This document shows, in pieces, positions 26,454-33,874 of a DNA stretch of 64,000 bases (its first letter is position 1; each line of letters begins with the position of its first letter). The notes under the pieces were generated by a model. It worked only from the letters and a program-made list of their open reading frames with translations, was not told the origin of the DNA and did not search any database. Made by a program: the position numbers and the translations under genes. This DNA is from Alteromonadaceae bacterium BrNp21-10 (lineage in GTDB: Bacteria > Pseudomonadota > Gammaproteobacteria > Enterobacterales > Alteromonadaceae): positions 124,001 to 188,000 of the forward strand of contig JAUHQD010000004.1 in assembly GCA_030418115.1 (NCBI GenBank), in the 5' to 3' direction.

Positions 26454-27004
26454 ATATCGAACAAATAAATATAAAGAAAAGTATCCAGATATATGATGAA
26501 TTGACTAAAGGGCGAATTATTAATCGACATATTTATAGCTCCAGCACTCATAGTTTAATAGATAACCCTTTATTTCAAGAGCTACGTGAAAACTTAGATA
26601 TTTACACTAATCAATATCAAATGTCTGGCCATGAATTAATTGATGATGGTGAATACTTCTATCTGATTTATAAGAAGTTAGAAAGCAGCACCAACCAGCT
26701 AATTAAGACCAAAGTATATAGCGCAATTATCGTGCTAGTTAGGTGTGTTACACACCTACAGGCAAGGCTTTATGAATCGATCAAGAATGTTAATTATGGC
26801 ATTGAAATTAAAGAGATAAACGAAATTGAGCTACCAGAAGAGTATCTCTTGATATTGGAAAAAGCCAAACTTGGAACTCTTGATAAAGCTGTTGAATATT
26901 TAGCTGATCGAAGTTTTCTAATAAAGACAAACCGGGATAAATATGTATTAAGCAATGCTGGGCTTTCCATTGTGGATGAAATAGTAGAACGCCAGAATGG
27001 CTAA
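26450..27004 (+). CDS. jetB: Wadjet JetB-like KITE subunit (MukE/MksE-like)
   Basis: A 184-residue protein starting in an ATGA overlap with jetA. The N-terminal half (NHQY-like helix with SGHELIDDGEYFYLIYK) and the C-terminal winged-helix-like segment (LADRSFLIKTNRDKYVLSNAGL) fit the MukE/JetB class. It completes a D-C-A-B gene set. Confidence comes mainly from context. Confidence 0.72.
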   Translation: MNIEQINIKKSIQIYDELTKGRIINRHIYSSSTHSLIDNPLFQELRENLDIYTNQYQMSGHELIDDGEYFYLIYKKLESSTNQLIKTKVYSAIIVLVRCVTHLQARLYESIKNVNYGIEIKEINEIELPEEYLLILEKAKLGTLDKAVEYLADRSFLIKTNRDKYVLSNAGLSIVDEIVERQNG

Positions 27005-27353
27005 AATTGCGTCAATAAGCATAGCTACCAATAACTTGGCTTGCAATTTTGATTCAAAAAACATTAACTGTATTTCTAATGATTGATGACTTTTAACGGA
27101 ACTAATCCAGTTGTTCCGTATAATAAATTCGAGGGTGTCCAAATTGGACACCCCAAGTTTTCTCCAGCGAAAATGAATTATCACACCTACTTTGTTAGAT
27201 TATGCTCAATGTAATAATTAGTAATCAAAATGGAACAAATCCAGATAGATTCAGTGAGTATCAAGTGAAACTTACGGTATAAAACCAGTAATTAGCGTAA
27301 TCACACTTCTACAAAAACCTTTTTAAGTTCCGTTTTAACCCATTTTTTATAAC
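27005..27353. other. intergenic stretch after Wadjet operon
   Basis: About 350 bases between convergent transcription units. It holds the first of two identical palindromes (27133-27154) and otherwise AT-rich sequence with no gene. Confidence 0.5.
27133..27154. repeat. palindrome copy 1 (left flank of 27.3-29.7 kb cassette)
   Basis: Arms GGGTGTCC and GGACACCC around AAATT, plus one further C. The same 22 bases occur at 29309-29330. No U-tract follows, so a protein-binding or recombination site is more likely than a terminator. Confidence 0.85.
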
Positions 27354-27740
27354 TTAAAACATTATTCGCAGATCTGGCTTCAATTCAATCATCTCTCGAC
27401 TGTGACATCTAGGGCACTCTTTACCAATCAAGCCTCTTGAATTAAGCATTGTTCCGTCATTACATGAGGCACATTTAAAAGGGTATGTTGATGGCCTTTT
27501 ATCTAAAGTACCGCAAGCCTCACACACCATATCGAAAACATCTCCGTACTTTTGACCTAGCATGCCCTCTCGGCTATTGAAGCTTTCATGGGGAGAAACA
27601 CCATAAACAGTAGAAAACTCACTTTCTCCACGGGGGTATCTACTCACCATTACTTGCCCAGTCTCACTCACAGAGTAAAAAATTGGTGCCAATGAAATGC
27701 TAAATTGACAGTTCAGACATGAAATTGAACCGAAACTCAC
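27354..27740 (-). CDS. hypothetical zinc-ribbon protein
   Basis: A 128-residue protein with four CxxC pairs (CLNC near the start, then CEAC, CASC and CPRC), which could bind two zinc ions. Not recognised beyond that. It starts with GTG three bases after the preceding gene and is the last of a four-gene leftward operon. Confidence 0.65.
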   Translation of the reverse strand: MSFGSISCLNCQFSISLAPIFYSVSETGQVMVSRYPRGESEFSTVYGVSPHESFNSREGMLGQKYGDVFDMVCEACGTLDKRPSTYPFKCASCNDGTMLNSRGLIGKECPRCHSREMIELKPDLRIMF

Positions 27741-27743
27741 TTT

Positions 27744-28199
27744 TCAAACCCCGCATGTTTTGGCATAAGAGCTAGTCTCGTTTGCCTGAACAATGGATAT
27801 ACCAGTTTGAACCGGACCTTTATGGGAACATTCCCAAGTATCGTGTTTTAATCTCGTGCGCAAAAAGCCACAAAAAAAGAGAACTTCATCCGCCGTATCG
27901 TAAAGGAAAAAAGCTAGCTTTGTAATATGACCAGCCTGAGAAGAGGGCCATGATGCAATTTTGCGCTTTTTGTAAACAATGTAGTGAACTCCTGTCGATA
28001 GCTCTGAAGTAACTCTGGTTAAATCCTTGAGTGCGGTGCGAAATTTGATAGTGGTTTCATTTCCCAACCCTTTTTGCGCTTGGGCTAATTTGCCTTCGCA
28101 CTCACTTACGCTACTGTCTGTCACTTTAATAAAATAGGTTTTTTCCCTTTTATTCTCGCCAACATTAGCTCTTTTCATAAAGTCATACATTATATCCAT
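27744..28199 (-). CDS. hypothetical protein of RHH/zinc-ribbon cassette
   Basis: A 151-residue protein, not recognised. The open frame extends to 28271, but the ATG at 28199 has a GAGGTG ribosome site and clears the upstream gene. Central region KFRTALKDLTRVTSELSTG suggests a helix, followed by beta-rich sequence. Third of four genes in a tight operon. Confidence 0.6.
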   Translation of the reverse strand: MDIMYDFMKRANVGENKREKTYFIKVTDSSVSECEGKLAQAQKGLGNETTIKFRTALKDLTRVTSELSTGVHYIVYKKRKIASWPSSQAGHITKLAFFLYDTADEVLFFCGFLRTRLKHDTWECSHKGPVQTGISIVQANETSSYAKTCGV

Positions 28200-28207
28200 A
28201 GAACACC

Positions 28208-28471
28208 TCAATGCTTCCAGTAAGCGGTTATCACAGCACCATCTTCCGCTTCGATTAGATGGATAGCCCAATACTTAGAACATAAATCCACAATGGGCTT
28301 TCCAAGTTCACTCTTCATTTCCTTCAAACTGCGCTTGCTGAAATAACGTCTAGTTACGCCACCAACTGCCATCTTCTCTTCACCGAAAGTTTGCAGCCAA
28401 TCTAGAACTTGGTTTGGTATCGCCCGTTGTTGTTGTCTTGTAGAGCAATGCATTGTTTTAACAATATTCAT
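28208..28471 (-). CDS. hypothetical small protein (DUF4258-like?)
   Basis: An 87-residue protein in ATGA overlap with the upstream gene. The end (EDGAVITAYWKH) faintly resembles the close of DUF4258/RelE-like small proteins, but this is too weak for a toxin call. Preceded by a ribbon-helix-helix-type gene, so a toxin-antitoxin arrangement is possible and unproven. Confidence 0.55.
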   Translation of the reverse strand: MNIVKTMHCSTRQQQRAIPNQVLDWLQTFGEEKMAVGGVTRRYFSKRSLKEMKSELGKPIVDLCSKYWAIHLIEAEDGAVITAYWKH

Positions 28472-29112
28472 AAATCCTCCGGTAAAAAATCATCTTTCGT
28501 AATAGACTTAGCAAGCTCTTCAAATTTTGGATCAGGCAACTGCTCATCTGGTAAATAACATGCAGTCTTTGTATTGAGTCCCGATTTCAAACAATCCAAA
28601 TCCACAAGATACATATTTTCACCAGCTAGTTTTAGCGATTCTCTTATCAAAAAAAACGGATCATCCATCCAATAACTAAGCGCAGACATTGGTCCACTTG
28701 GCGTCCGTTCAGAATAACCAATAACCGATTCAATTTCGGAGGCTTCCTGCTGTACTCCAAGCACTTTAAGTTGTTGTTGATTTAGAAGTGCGATAATTAG
28801 CAACCGATTCACAAAAGCATCACGACTAAGGTTGTGATTCATTGATATTTTCCTAAGTTTTTCTGCAATTGATTTATCAATAACTATTGTTATTTTCTTG
28901 GCAAGCCGCTCTTTATCCATACTTTGGTTAATAAATGCTCTTGCCGAAGGACTATTGCACCTATCACCTAAAGCCTCTGCGAGATGTGGAAGTTCCTTCT
29001 TAATTAAGTGTTCAATAAAGCCATCACGTTTTAAAAACAATTGATTTAAAAAATTCTTCAATAATGTATCAACACCCGTGAATACTCTAATTGTTAGCTT
29101 GGTTGTGCTCAT
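28468..29112 (-). CDS. ribbon-helix-helix-like protein with two RHH-type segments
   Basis: A 214-residue protein. Two segments look like ribbon-helix-helix units: TKLTIRVFTGVDTLLKNFLN near the start and KKITIVIDKSIAEKLRKISM in the middle, each a beta-strand followed by helices. The ATG at 29112 has a strong GGGGGAAG ribosome site, so the open frame to 29148 was trimmed. Probably a DNA-binding regulator or antitoxin for the operon that follows; the palindrome at 29309 lies about 200 bases upstream of its start and could be its operator. Confidence 0.6.
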   Translation of the reverse strand: MSTTKLTIRVFTGVDTLLKNFLNQLFLKRDGFIEHLIKKELPHLAEALGDRCNSPSARAFINQSMDKERLAKKITIVIDKSIAEKLRKISMNHNLSRDAFVNRLLIIALLNQQQLKVLGVQQEASEIESVIGYSERTPSGPMSALSYWMDDPFFLIRESLKLAGENMYLVDLDCLKSGLNTKTACYLPDEQLPDPKFEELAKSITKDDFLPEDL

Positions 29113-29308
29113 ATACTTCCCCCTTTCAGATAAGAACAGGGCAAACATAGCAGGTTAATACAGGTATTTCTGTATATTTATTTACGCATTTATGGAAGAT
29201 TTGTCATATGTGAGGAATGGGAAAAATTTTATATCAAATAAAATTAGCAAAACTATGATCTGCCCTAAAATTCAATAAATGTACTTTAAATTTTTAGCTT
29301 TACTTGAG

Positions 29309-29330
29309 GGGTGTCCAAATTGGACACCCC
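29309..29330. repeat. palindrome copy 2 (right flank of 27.3-29.7 kb cassette)
   Basis: Identical over 22 bases to 27133-27154. It lies between the divergent 29112 gene and the 29369 frame, a natural operator position. Confidence 0.85.
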
Positions 29331-29368
29331 TTATATAGCCAACTAGAATGAGTTGCTAATTTTTGAAA

Positions 29369-29683
29369 GTGGCGATATTAGAGGGGCTTGGGACAGCAAT
29401 ATTAGTCATAGTGTTTGTAAAACCCCAGAGCGCAATGAAGCGCTCTGTAATGTCTACTTTGCTATTAATTGGTGCCTTTTTATTAAACGTTTATTTCATG
29501 TCTGCAAAATGTATATCGGAGTATGATTTGCACATTTCAAATGGGAAAAATGTAAAAGAAGCTATCGCTAATAATCGATTGTCAGGATTACCAGTAAACG
29601 AAGAATTGGTAGCAATGTTAAAAGCAATAGAGTCTGATACAAAGATTAATGTGGATAATCTAATCAAACAATTTGTTGAATGA
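29369..29683 (+). CDS. hypothetical small membrane protein (start uncertain)
   Basis: About 104 residues from a GTG, with two hydrophobic stretches (about 3-19 and 28-48) and a charged C-terminal tail. Not recognised. The open frame begins with TTG at 29363, and an ATG at 29435 is another option; none has a strong ribosome site. Confidence 0.4.
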   Translation: MAILEGLGTAILVIVFVKPQSAMKRSVMSTLLLIGAFLLNVYFMSAKCISEYDLHISNGKNVKEAIANNRLSGLPVNEELVAMLKAIESDTKINVDNLIKQFVE

Positions 29684-29985
29684 CATTGTCATTCCTTCAA
29701 CACGAGAAAGTTTAAGAGCACCTTAATTATATTTATCTATCATTACCAAGGGATTGTGTCGGTCTAATGACATAGCGACAATAGAAATATGAGCTTTTTA
29801 GCAATCAGCTTTCGCCAGTAGAGTATGAATACCGATATTTGGAACGGCTAAGAAGTGTCTAGCTTCTTCGTCGCGATTCAGTCTGTTTCTAAGTTTAGCG
29901 TCATTAAATTGAAACCCCACCCACGCTAGAAAACTTGCTGTTGGTGGGGCTTGGAACTCCACAGCCCCTAAAAGACGTGAAATGG
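29684..29985. other. intergenic stretch, nothing besides a hairpin
   Basis: About 300 bases between convergent genes. Apart from the minus-strand hairpin at 29915-29949, I see no gene or repeat. Confidence 0.4.
29915..29949 (-). terminator. terminator-like hairpin after 29986-31065 gene
   Basis: CCCCACC and GGTGGGG arms with a 21-base loop. On the minus strand it is followed by TTTCAATTT, downstream of the leftward gene ending at 29986. Confidence 0.45.
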
Positions 29986-31065
29986 CTATTTACCTAATAA
30001 TTGCTGACTCAAGTTTTGCGAACGGCTCTTATCTTTAGCTGAGATGCGGGGTAATTTGATACCTTCGTCACCCGCTACATCCATTGGGCCGTAATCGTCA
30101 TATTCTGCACCCGTATCAGCATTAATCGCATAAAGATTATCTTGCGTCACATCAATGCTATGCTCTAGACCCCAATAATACCAAAACCACTTTTCTTTAT
30201 TGCTTGTCGAGCCTTCAATAATTCCGGCAATAGTCCATCTATTGGGATCAATCATCGCCTGCGCTTTCTGCCAATCTAAAACTAACTTTTCAGGCAAAGG
30301 TGCATTAGTAGGCTCCTTGTAATAATTAAAGAACTCAAACGCCTCTAGCACTTCAAAGCATTCACTTTTAAAATATTGAGACCAACGACGCATGATCCCG
30401 TCATCAAACTGCTGACAAATGGGTTTAATAATAGATGGGCTTGGTAATGTGATTACACTGTTGTTAGCGAGTTCTAAACGAAGAAATTCGAAAAACTCTT
30501 GGTACGACAATATATGTTGATATTCCTCAGCAACTTCTCGATGCATACTGCTTAGCTCCTCGTTAGCCAGCAGCTTCTTATACCAGTATTCCCCACTTCG
30601 ATTATCAGGGTTTTCTTCATATTCAGCCAAGATTTGAGCAGTAAATACGACTCCCATTAAGATAGCCTCACTATCACCAGAGACGATGAGTGATTTTAAG
30701 GTTTCGAGAATACGCTTTTCTAGATATTCCTTTTCAAATGAAGGCTCACTATAAAACGAGTAAATATCATCTAAAGAAATAGTATCGTATTGCTCCCACA
30801 CATTTTCCATAGACTGGCATATCAGCAGGGCATTGCCTACATCAAAGCCAATGCCCTGCATGCGTTCAAGACATTGCCTTTTGGCTAGCTCAACATCATC
30901 AACTCTGATAACAGTAGCCGCTTGAAATGCTGCGTAGCTTTTGAAACCACAGAATGAAGCGAAGGCTTCATATAAATGGCTCTTTTTAATCGTAGAGTGT
31001 GTGGCTTTTAGCTCGGAATGAGCTGAAAATATCAATGGTTTTAAATTTTTCATATACATATCCAT
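29986..31065 (-). CDS. hypothetical protein
   Basis: A protein of about 359 residues, mostly helical and acidic. The N-terminal segment (HSTIKKSHLYEAFASFCGFKSY) recalls a short helical motif seen at the start of several plasmid-encoded proteins, where G-F/Y-x-S/N-W/Y follows a helix. Function unknown. Three ATGs lie within the first five codons (31065, 31059, 31053) with no ribosome site to decide between them. Single gene with its own terminator-like hairpin. Confidence 0.6.
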   Translation of the reverse strand: MDMYMKNLKPLIFSAHSELKATHSTIKKSHLYEAFASFCGFKSYAAFQAATVIRVDDVELAKRQCLERMQGIGFDVGNALLICQSMENVWEQYDTISLDDIYSFYSEPSFEKEYLEKRILETLKSLIVSGDSEAILMGVVFTAQILAEYEENPDNRSGEYWYKKLLANEELSSMHREVAEEYQHILSYQEFFEFLRLELANNSVITLPSPSIIKPICQQFDDGIMRRWSQYFKSECFEVLEAFEFFNYYKEPTNAPLPEKLVLDWQKAQAMIDPNRWTIAGIIEGSTSNKEKWFWYYWGLEHSIDVTQDNLYAINADTGAEYDDYGPMDVAGDEGIKLPRISAKDKSRSQNLSQQLLGK

Positions 31066-31709
31066 ATGCTTGAGACAGAGCAGGTCTGTTATCAATCATT
31101 GCTACACGCGATTACAACACGATCACTCAAGCCATGTATGTATTCATTCAAATTTAAGTTAGAAACTTATCTGTTATTTCGCCATTTCAGGCCATTTTGC
31201 TGTTTTTCACTCGCGTGCAAGTGAGGCTAGCGCCATGTACAAAGATAAATGATTTAGGAAAATGAGGCAAATTTAACCAATAATTTGATACAACCCCTGT
31301 TTGTATATTGATGGTGATTGTCTTCGTACTCCCAATCTGGTTTATACTTTAGCGAACATTATTAATGGAGATTACTGAATGAGAACAGATAAAATGTACT
31401 CACCATTAGATGAGTAGTGACAAATTTTTTAGCAACAAGCGCACCCCTTATCTAAGCTCAATGTACGCCACAAAATCGAAGACACTTTTCTAAGTATATA
31501 AACTAAAATTGTCTCAATTTAAAATATGAGTCACCTTCATTTGTAAAATATTAATTAAGCGACGGAATATTTATTCCTTTTAATATTCAGTAAGTTAAGT
31601 CATTTCCATTTTTTATAAAAAACTTTGAAAGTATTTATTCTAGTAAATAGGGTATTCAGAAAAAGTATGTTTTCATATTTCTCGTCGTTAGAAATGAGAG
31701 GTAGTTAGA
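31066..31709. other. AT-rich region upstream of second integrase
   Basis: About 640 bases with no gene. It includes a 12-codon frame with a plausible ribosome site (31379-31417), possibly a leader peptide or gene remnant. It probably carries the promoter of the second integrase, but no confident -35/-10 pair is seen. Confidence 0.4.
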
Positions 31710-32981
31710 ATGACAAAATACTTTACTGAAAAGCAGATCAATACAGCCGTTGATAAAGGAAAAACGGGTAGATATCCCGTAGCGCCAAATATCTATCTTC
31801 TTGTGAAAGCAAAAAATATAGCGATTTGGAATACTCGCTTTCAAATTCGAGGTAAACGCATAGAGAAAAAAATTGCAACCTTTGGCGAAAACAATCCACA
31901 CTTCATGTCTTATCAAAGCGCTATAAATAAGTCGGTTCAATTTCAACGGGTGCTTACCACTGGTCAGAATCCATTGGAGCGAACACATACAGCAATTCAA
32001 AATCTGAGCGACCTAGTAGATGCTTACATTGACAGCCAATCCTGTAAATACACTAAAGAACTAGAAATATTTAAGCGTGATATTTCTCCCGTACTCGGAG
32101 AAAAATTATTAACAAATATTACACGCCATGATTTAGAAATGCTGTTAAAGGTAATCGTCAATAGCGGAAGAAAAAGTATTGCACGAAAAGCACTGACATT
32201 TTTTCGCACCATTTTTAGGTATGCAAGTGATCACAATTTGATCATTGAAAATGTTGCATCCCACTTGAAACACAAACATCATGCGGGCGGTTCTGAAGAA
32301 GCTAGACAAGTTGTGCTACCGCTTTCAGAAATCGAAAAAATGTTCGCTATTCTCCAGCAATTCCCAAAACAAGCTCCATTACGCAGCCGCATCGCTATTA
32401 CATTTTATTTGATATTCGGGCCACGTAAGTGTGAGCTATTAAGTGCGAAATGGGCTGATTTTAGTTTCATAAACAAGGAATGGATTTTGAAGACCACTAA
32501 GATGGGGGATGACTCTATTACAATCAAAGTACCAGACGCTGTAGTTCCCCTATTTGAAACATTAAAACAGCTTTCAAAAGGTTCGGTATTTATTTTCCCA
32601 ACCGCACGCGGTTCAAAGTCAGGCCATTTAAGTGAAAGTACGCTAAACAATATGCTATTGAAATTTTTCAGTGAATACCAGACTAAGTCCGTCTACTTTA
32701 ACAATCCTTTTGGGGAAGCTGGTATCCGTAAGTTCTGTGTACACGATTTACGCCGCACGTTTTCGACAACAGCCATCGACAATGAAGTAGATGAAGTTGT
32801 AGTAGACCGCTGCCTGAATCATAAAAAACGAAATAGTACACGCCCATACGACGTTTCAAATCGAGACTTACAACGCTCATCGGTATACAAAATGTTGGCT
32901 GATATTGTTCTTCCACTGACGGGCCTAGAAGCAAGAGTAATTCATTTGAACGACCGAGCAGAAACGAAACGAGCGGCGTAA
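31710..32981 (+). CDS. tyrosine-type site-specific integrase (P4-like), right end
   Basis: A 423-residue integrase with ribosome site GAGAGG. It has the same domain order as the left-end integrase: an arm-binding DUF4102-like N-terminus, a core-binding domain, and a catalytic domain with Arg239 (GPRKCEL), His345 and Arg348 (HDLRRT), His371 (LNH) and Tyr380. All catalytic residues are present. It is clearly related to but diverged from the first integrase, so it is not a recent duplicate. It lies 380 bases inside attR and reads outward. Confidence 0.9.
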   Translation: MTKYFTEKQINTAVDKGKTGRYPVAPNIYLLVKAKNIAIWNTRFQIRGKRIEKKIATFGENNPHFMSYQSAINKSVQFQRVLTTGQNPLERTHTAIQNLSDLVDAYIDSQSCKYTKELEIFKRDISPVLGEKLLTNITRHDLEMLLKVIVNSGRKSIARKALTFFRTIFRYASDHNLIIENVASHLKHKHHAGGSEEARQVVLPLSEIEKMFAILQQFPKQAPLRSRIAITFYLIFGPRKCELLSAKWADFSFINKEWILKTTKMGDDSITIKVPDAVVPLFETLKQLSKGSVFIFPTARGSKSGHLSESTLNNMLLKFFSEYQTKSVYFNNPFGEAGIRKFCVHDLRRTFSTTAIDNEVDEVVVDRCLNHKKRNSTRPYDVSNRDLQRSSVYKMLADIVLPLTGLEARVIHLNDRAETKRAA

Positions 32982-33275
32982 CGATTTAAACATCCCCACT
33001 AAAACATAGAACTGTAGAGAGAAATAAACATAAAAATAAACTTCTACTTTTCTAATTGAAGACACTAAATTGTCTTAATATTGTTTCTTCTTCAAACTTC
33101 AGATAATCCTTCTAATTGCCTCGGCAACAACAATTCATTGTGTTTAACTATCACTAAATCGTGATCGAATATATATTCTGATTTCATGCTCTAGAGTTAC
33201 ATCGCCATCACAATATAACACTATATTTTTTCTGCATTTTTATACTAGAATATAGGTAGAGTAAATGAAGTAAAG

Positions 33276-33294
33276 TGGTGACTTAACTGGTGAT
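33276..33294 (+). repeat. two TGGTGAC-type direct repeats (candidate integrase arm sites, right end)
   Basis: TGGTGAC at 33276 and TGGTGAT at 33288, 12 bases apart. The surrounding 21 bases match 7212-7232 at 19 positions, tying the two island ends together. Confidence 0.5.
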
Positions 33295-33358
33295 AAAAAT
33301 CAACAATTTATGGTTTAACACATTGTAAATTAAAGGTTTTTCACTATAGGTGTAAGTT

Positions 33359-33378
33359 AGATCCAGAATATTGAGTAG
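33359..33378 (+). other. attR (right attachment site)
   Basis: AGATCCAGAATAT, then TGAGTAG, matches the yicC 3' end at 18 of 20 positions. Read in the yicC frame it encodes IQNIE and a stop, so excision would restore an intact yicC. Confidence 0.82.
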
Positions 33379-33439
33379 GCTTCATTAAAGCTGACAAAAA
33401 TTCTTAATAGACAGAAAAAACAAACGCCAAACCAATAAA

Positions 33440-33554
33440 TCACCATTACCGGTTATTTATTGAAGCATTATCCTGTCACCTTTATATATTCACCGCTATT
33501 GGTGATTATATTTGAAATTCCCCCAAACCTATATATAATCACCAGATATGGTGA
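33440..33554. promoter_or_regulatory. three HipB-type operators
   Basis: Inverted repeats of the form TCACC, six bases, GGTGA at 33490-33505 and 33539-33554. A variant ending GGTTA lies at 33440-33455. Centre-to-centre spacings are 50 and 49 bases. They precede hipB, as expected for an autoregulated HipBA operon. Confidence 0.75.
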
Positions 33555-33581
33555 TTAATAGCCTAAGAAGATCCTAAGATC

Positions 33582-33872
33582 ATGGCAAAAAAAGTAACCG
33601 TTTCAGACATGCCTAGCTCAGATTTTATCGATAACGCAGAGATACTAGGGCAACTGATCAAAGCAAAGCGCACCGAACTTGGCATTAAATTGGCCGACTG
33701 TGCGGCGTTATGTGGTGTCGGCATTAACACCTTGTCACGCATTGAAAACGGTAACGCGAATTGCACCTTGTCTGCGGTGTTTTCAGTGTTAAACGGATTA
33801 GGCATTAAACTGACTTCGAAAGAGCTAACACCGGCAGCAAACTCCTCATCAAATGACGAGGAATGGATTTAG
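33582..33872 (+). CDS. hipB: HipB-like antitoxin (XRE helix-turn-helix)
   Basis: A 96-residue protein with a Cro/CI-type helix-turn-helix at about 25-80 (IKAKRTELGIKLADCAALCG, then GINTLSRIENG). It neutralises HipA and represses the operon through the upstream palindromes. It ends two bases before the likely hipA start. Confidence 0.88.
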   Translation: MAKKVTVSDMPSSDFIDNAEILGQLIKAKRTELGIKLADCAALCGVGINTLSRIENGNANCTLSAVFSVLNGLGIKLTSKELTPAANSSSNDEEWI

Positions 33873-33874
33873 TA

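Larger units (their letters stand above)
7071..33378. mobile_element. integrated genomic island at the 3' end of yicC (about 26.3 kb)
   Basis: The island is bounded by a 20-base near-identical repeat, matching at 18/20 positions with the first 13 exact, at 7071-7090 (yicC stop) and 33359-33378. A tyrosine integrase lies just inside each end. Contents are typical of a mobilisable defence island: KfrA-like protein, AAA ATPase, orphan antitoxin, Wadjet-like operon, methyltransferase-HNH fusion and unknown small genes. The yicC 3' end is an established integration site for genomic islands, notably the Vibrio islands mobilised by SXT/R391 elements. I see no transposase, conjugation or replication genes, so movement would need help in trans. 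Confidence 0.85.
32982..33581. other. right end of island and hipBA control region
   Basis: About 600 bases holding, in order, AT-rich sequence, TGGTGAC repeats (33276-33294), attR (33359-33378) and three HipB-type operators (33440-33554). No gene. Confidence 0.6.

Noticed and set aside
28208-28471. RelE/DUF4258-type toxin call
   Set aside because: Only the last few residues are suggestive; no catalytic pattern could be verified.
31379-31417. 12-codon frame with plausible ribosome site before the second integrase
   Set aside because: Too short to call; could be a leader peptide or gene remnant but nothing supports either.
7091-31700. Internal third attachment site that would show two islands in tandem
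   Set aside because: No further copy of the 13-base core was seen on reading; a computed search would be decisive.
33276-33294. GGTGA motifs considered as a fourth HipB operator
   Set aside because: They are direct, not inverted, and match the left island end, so an integrase-site reading is better.
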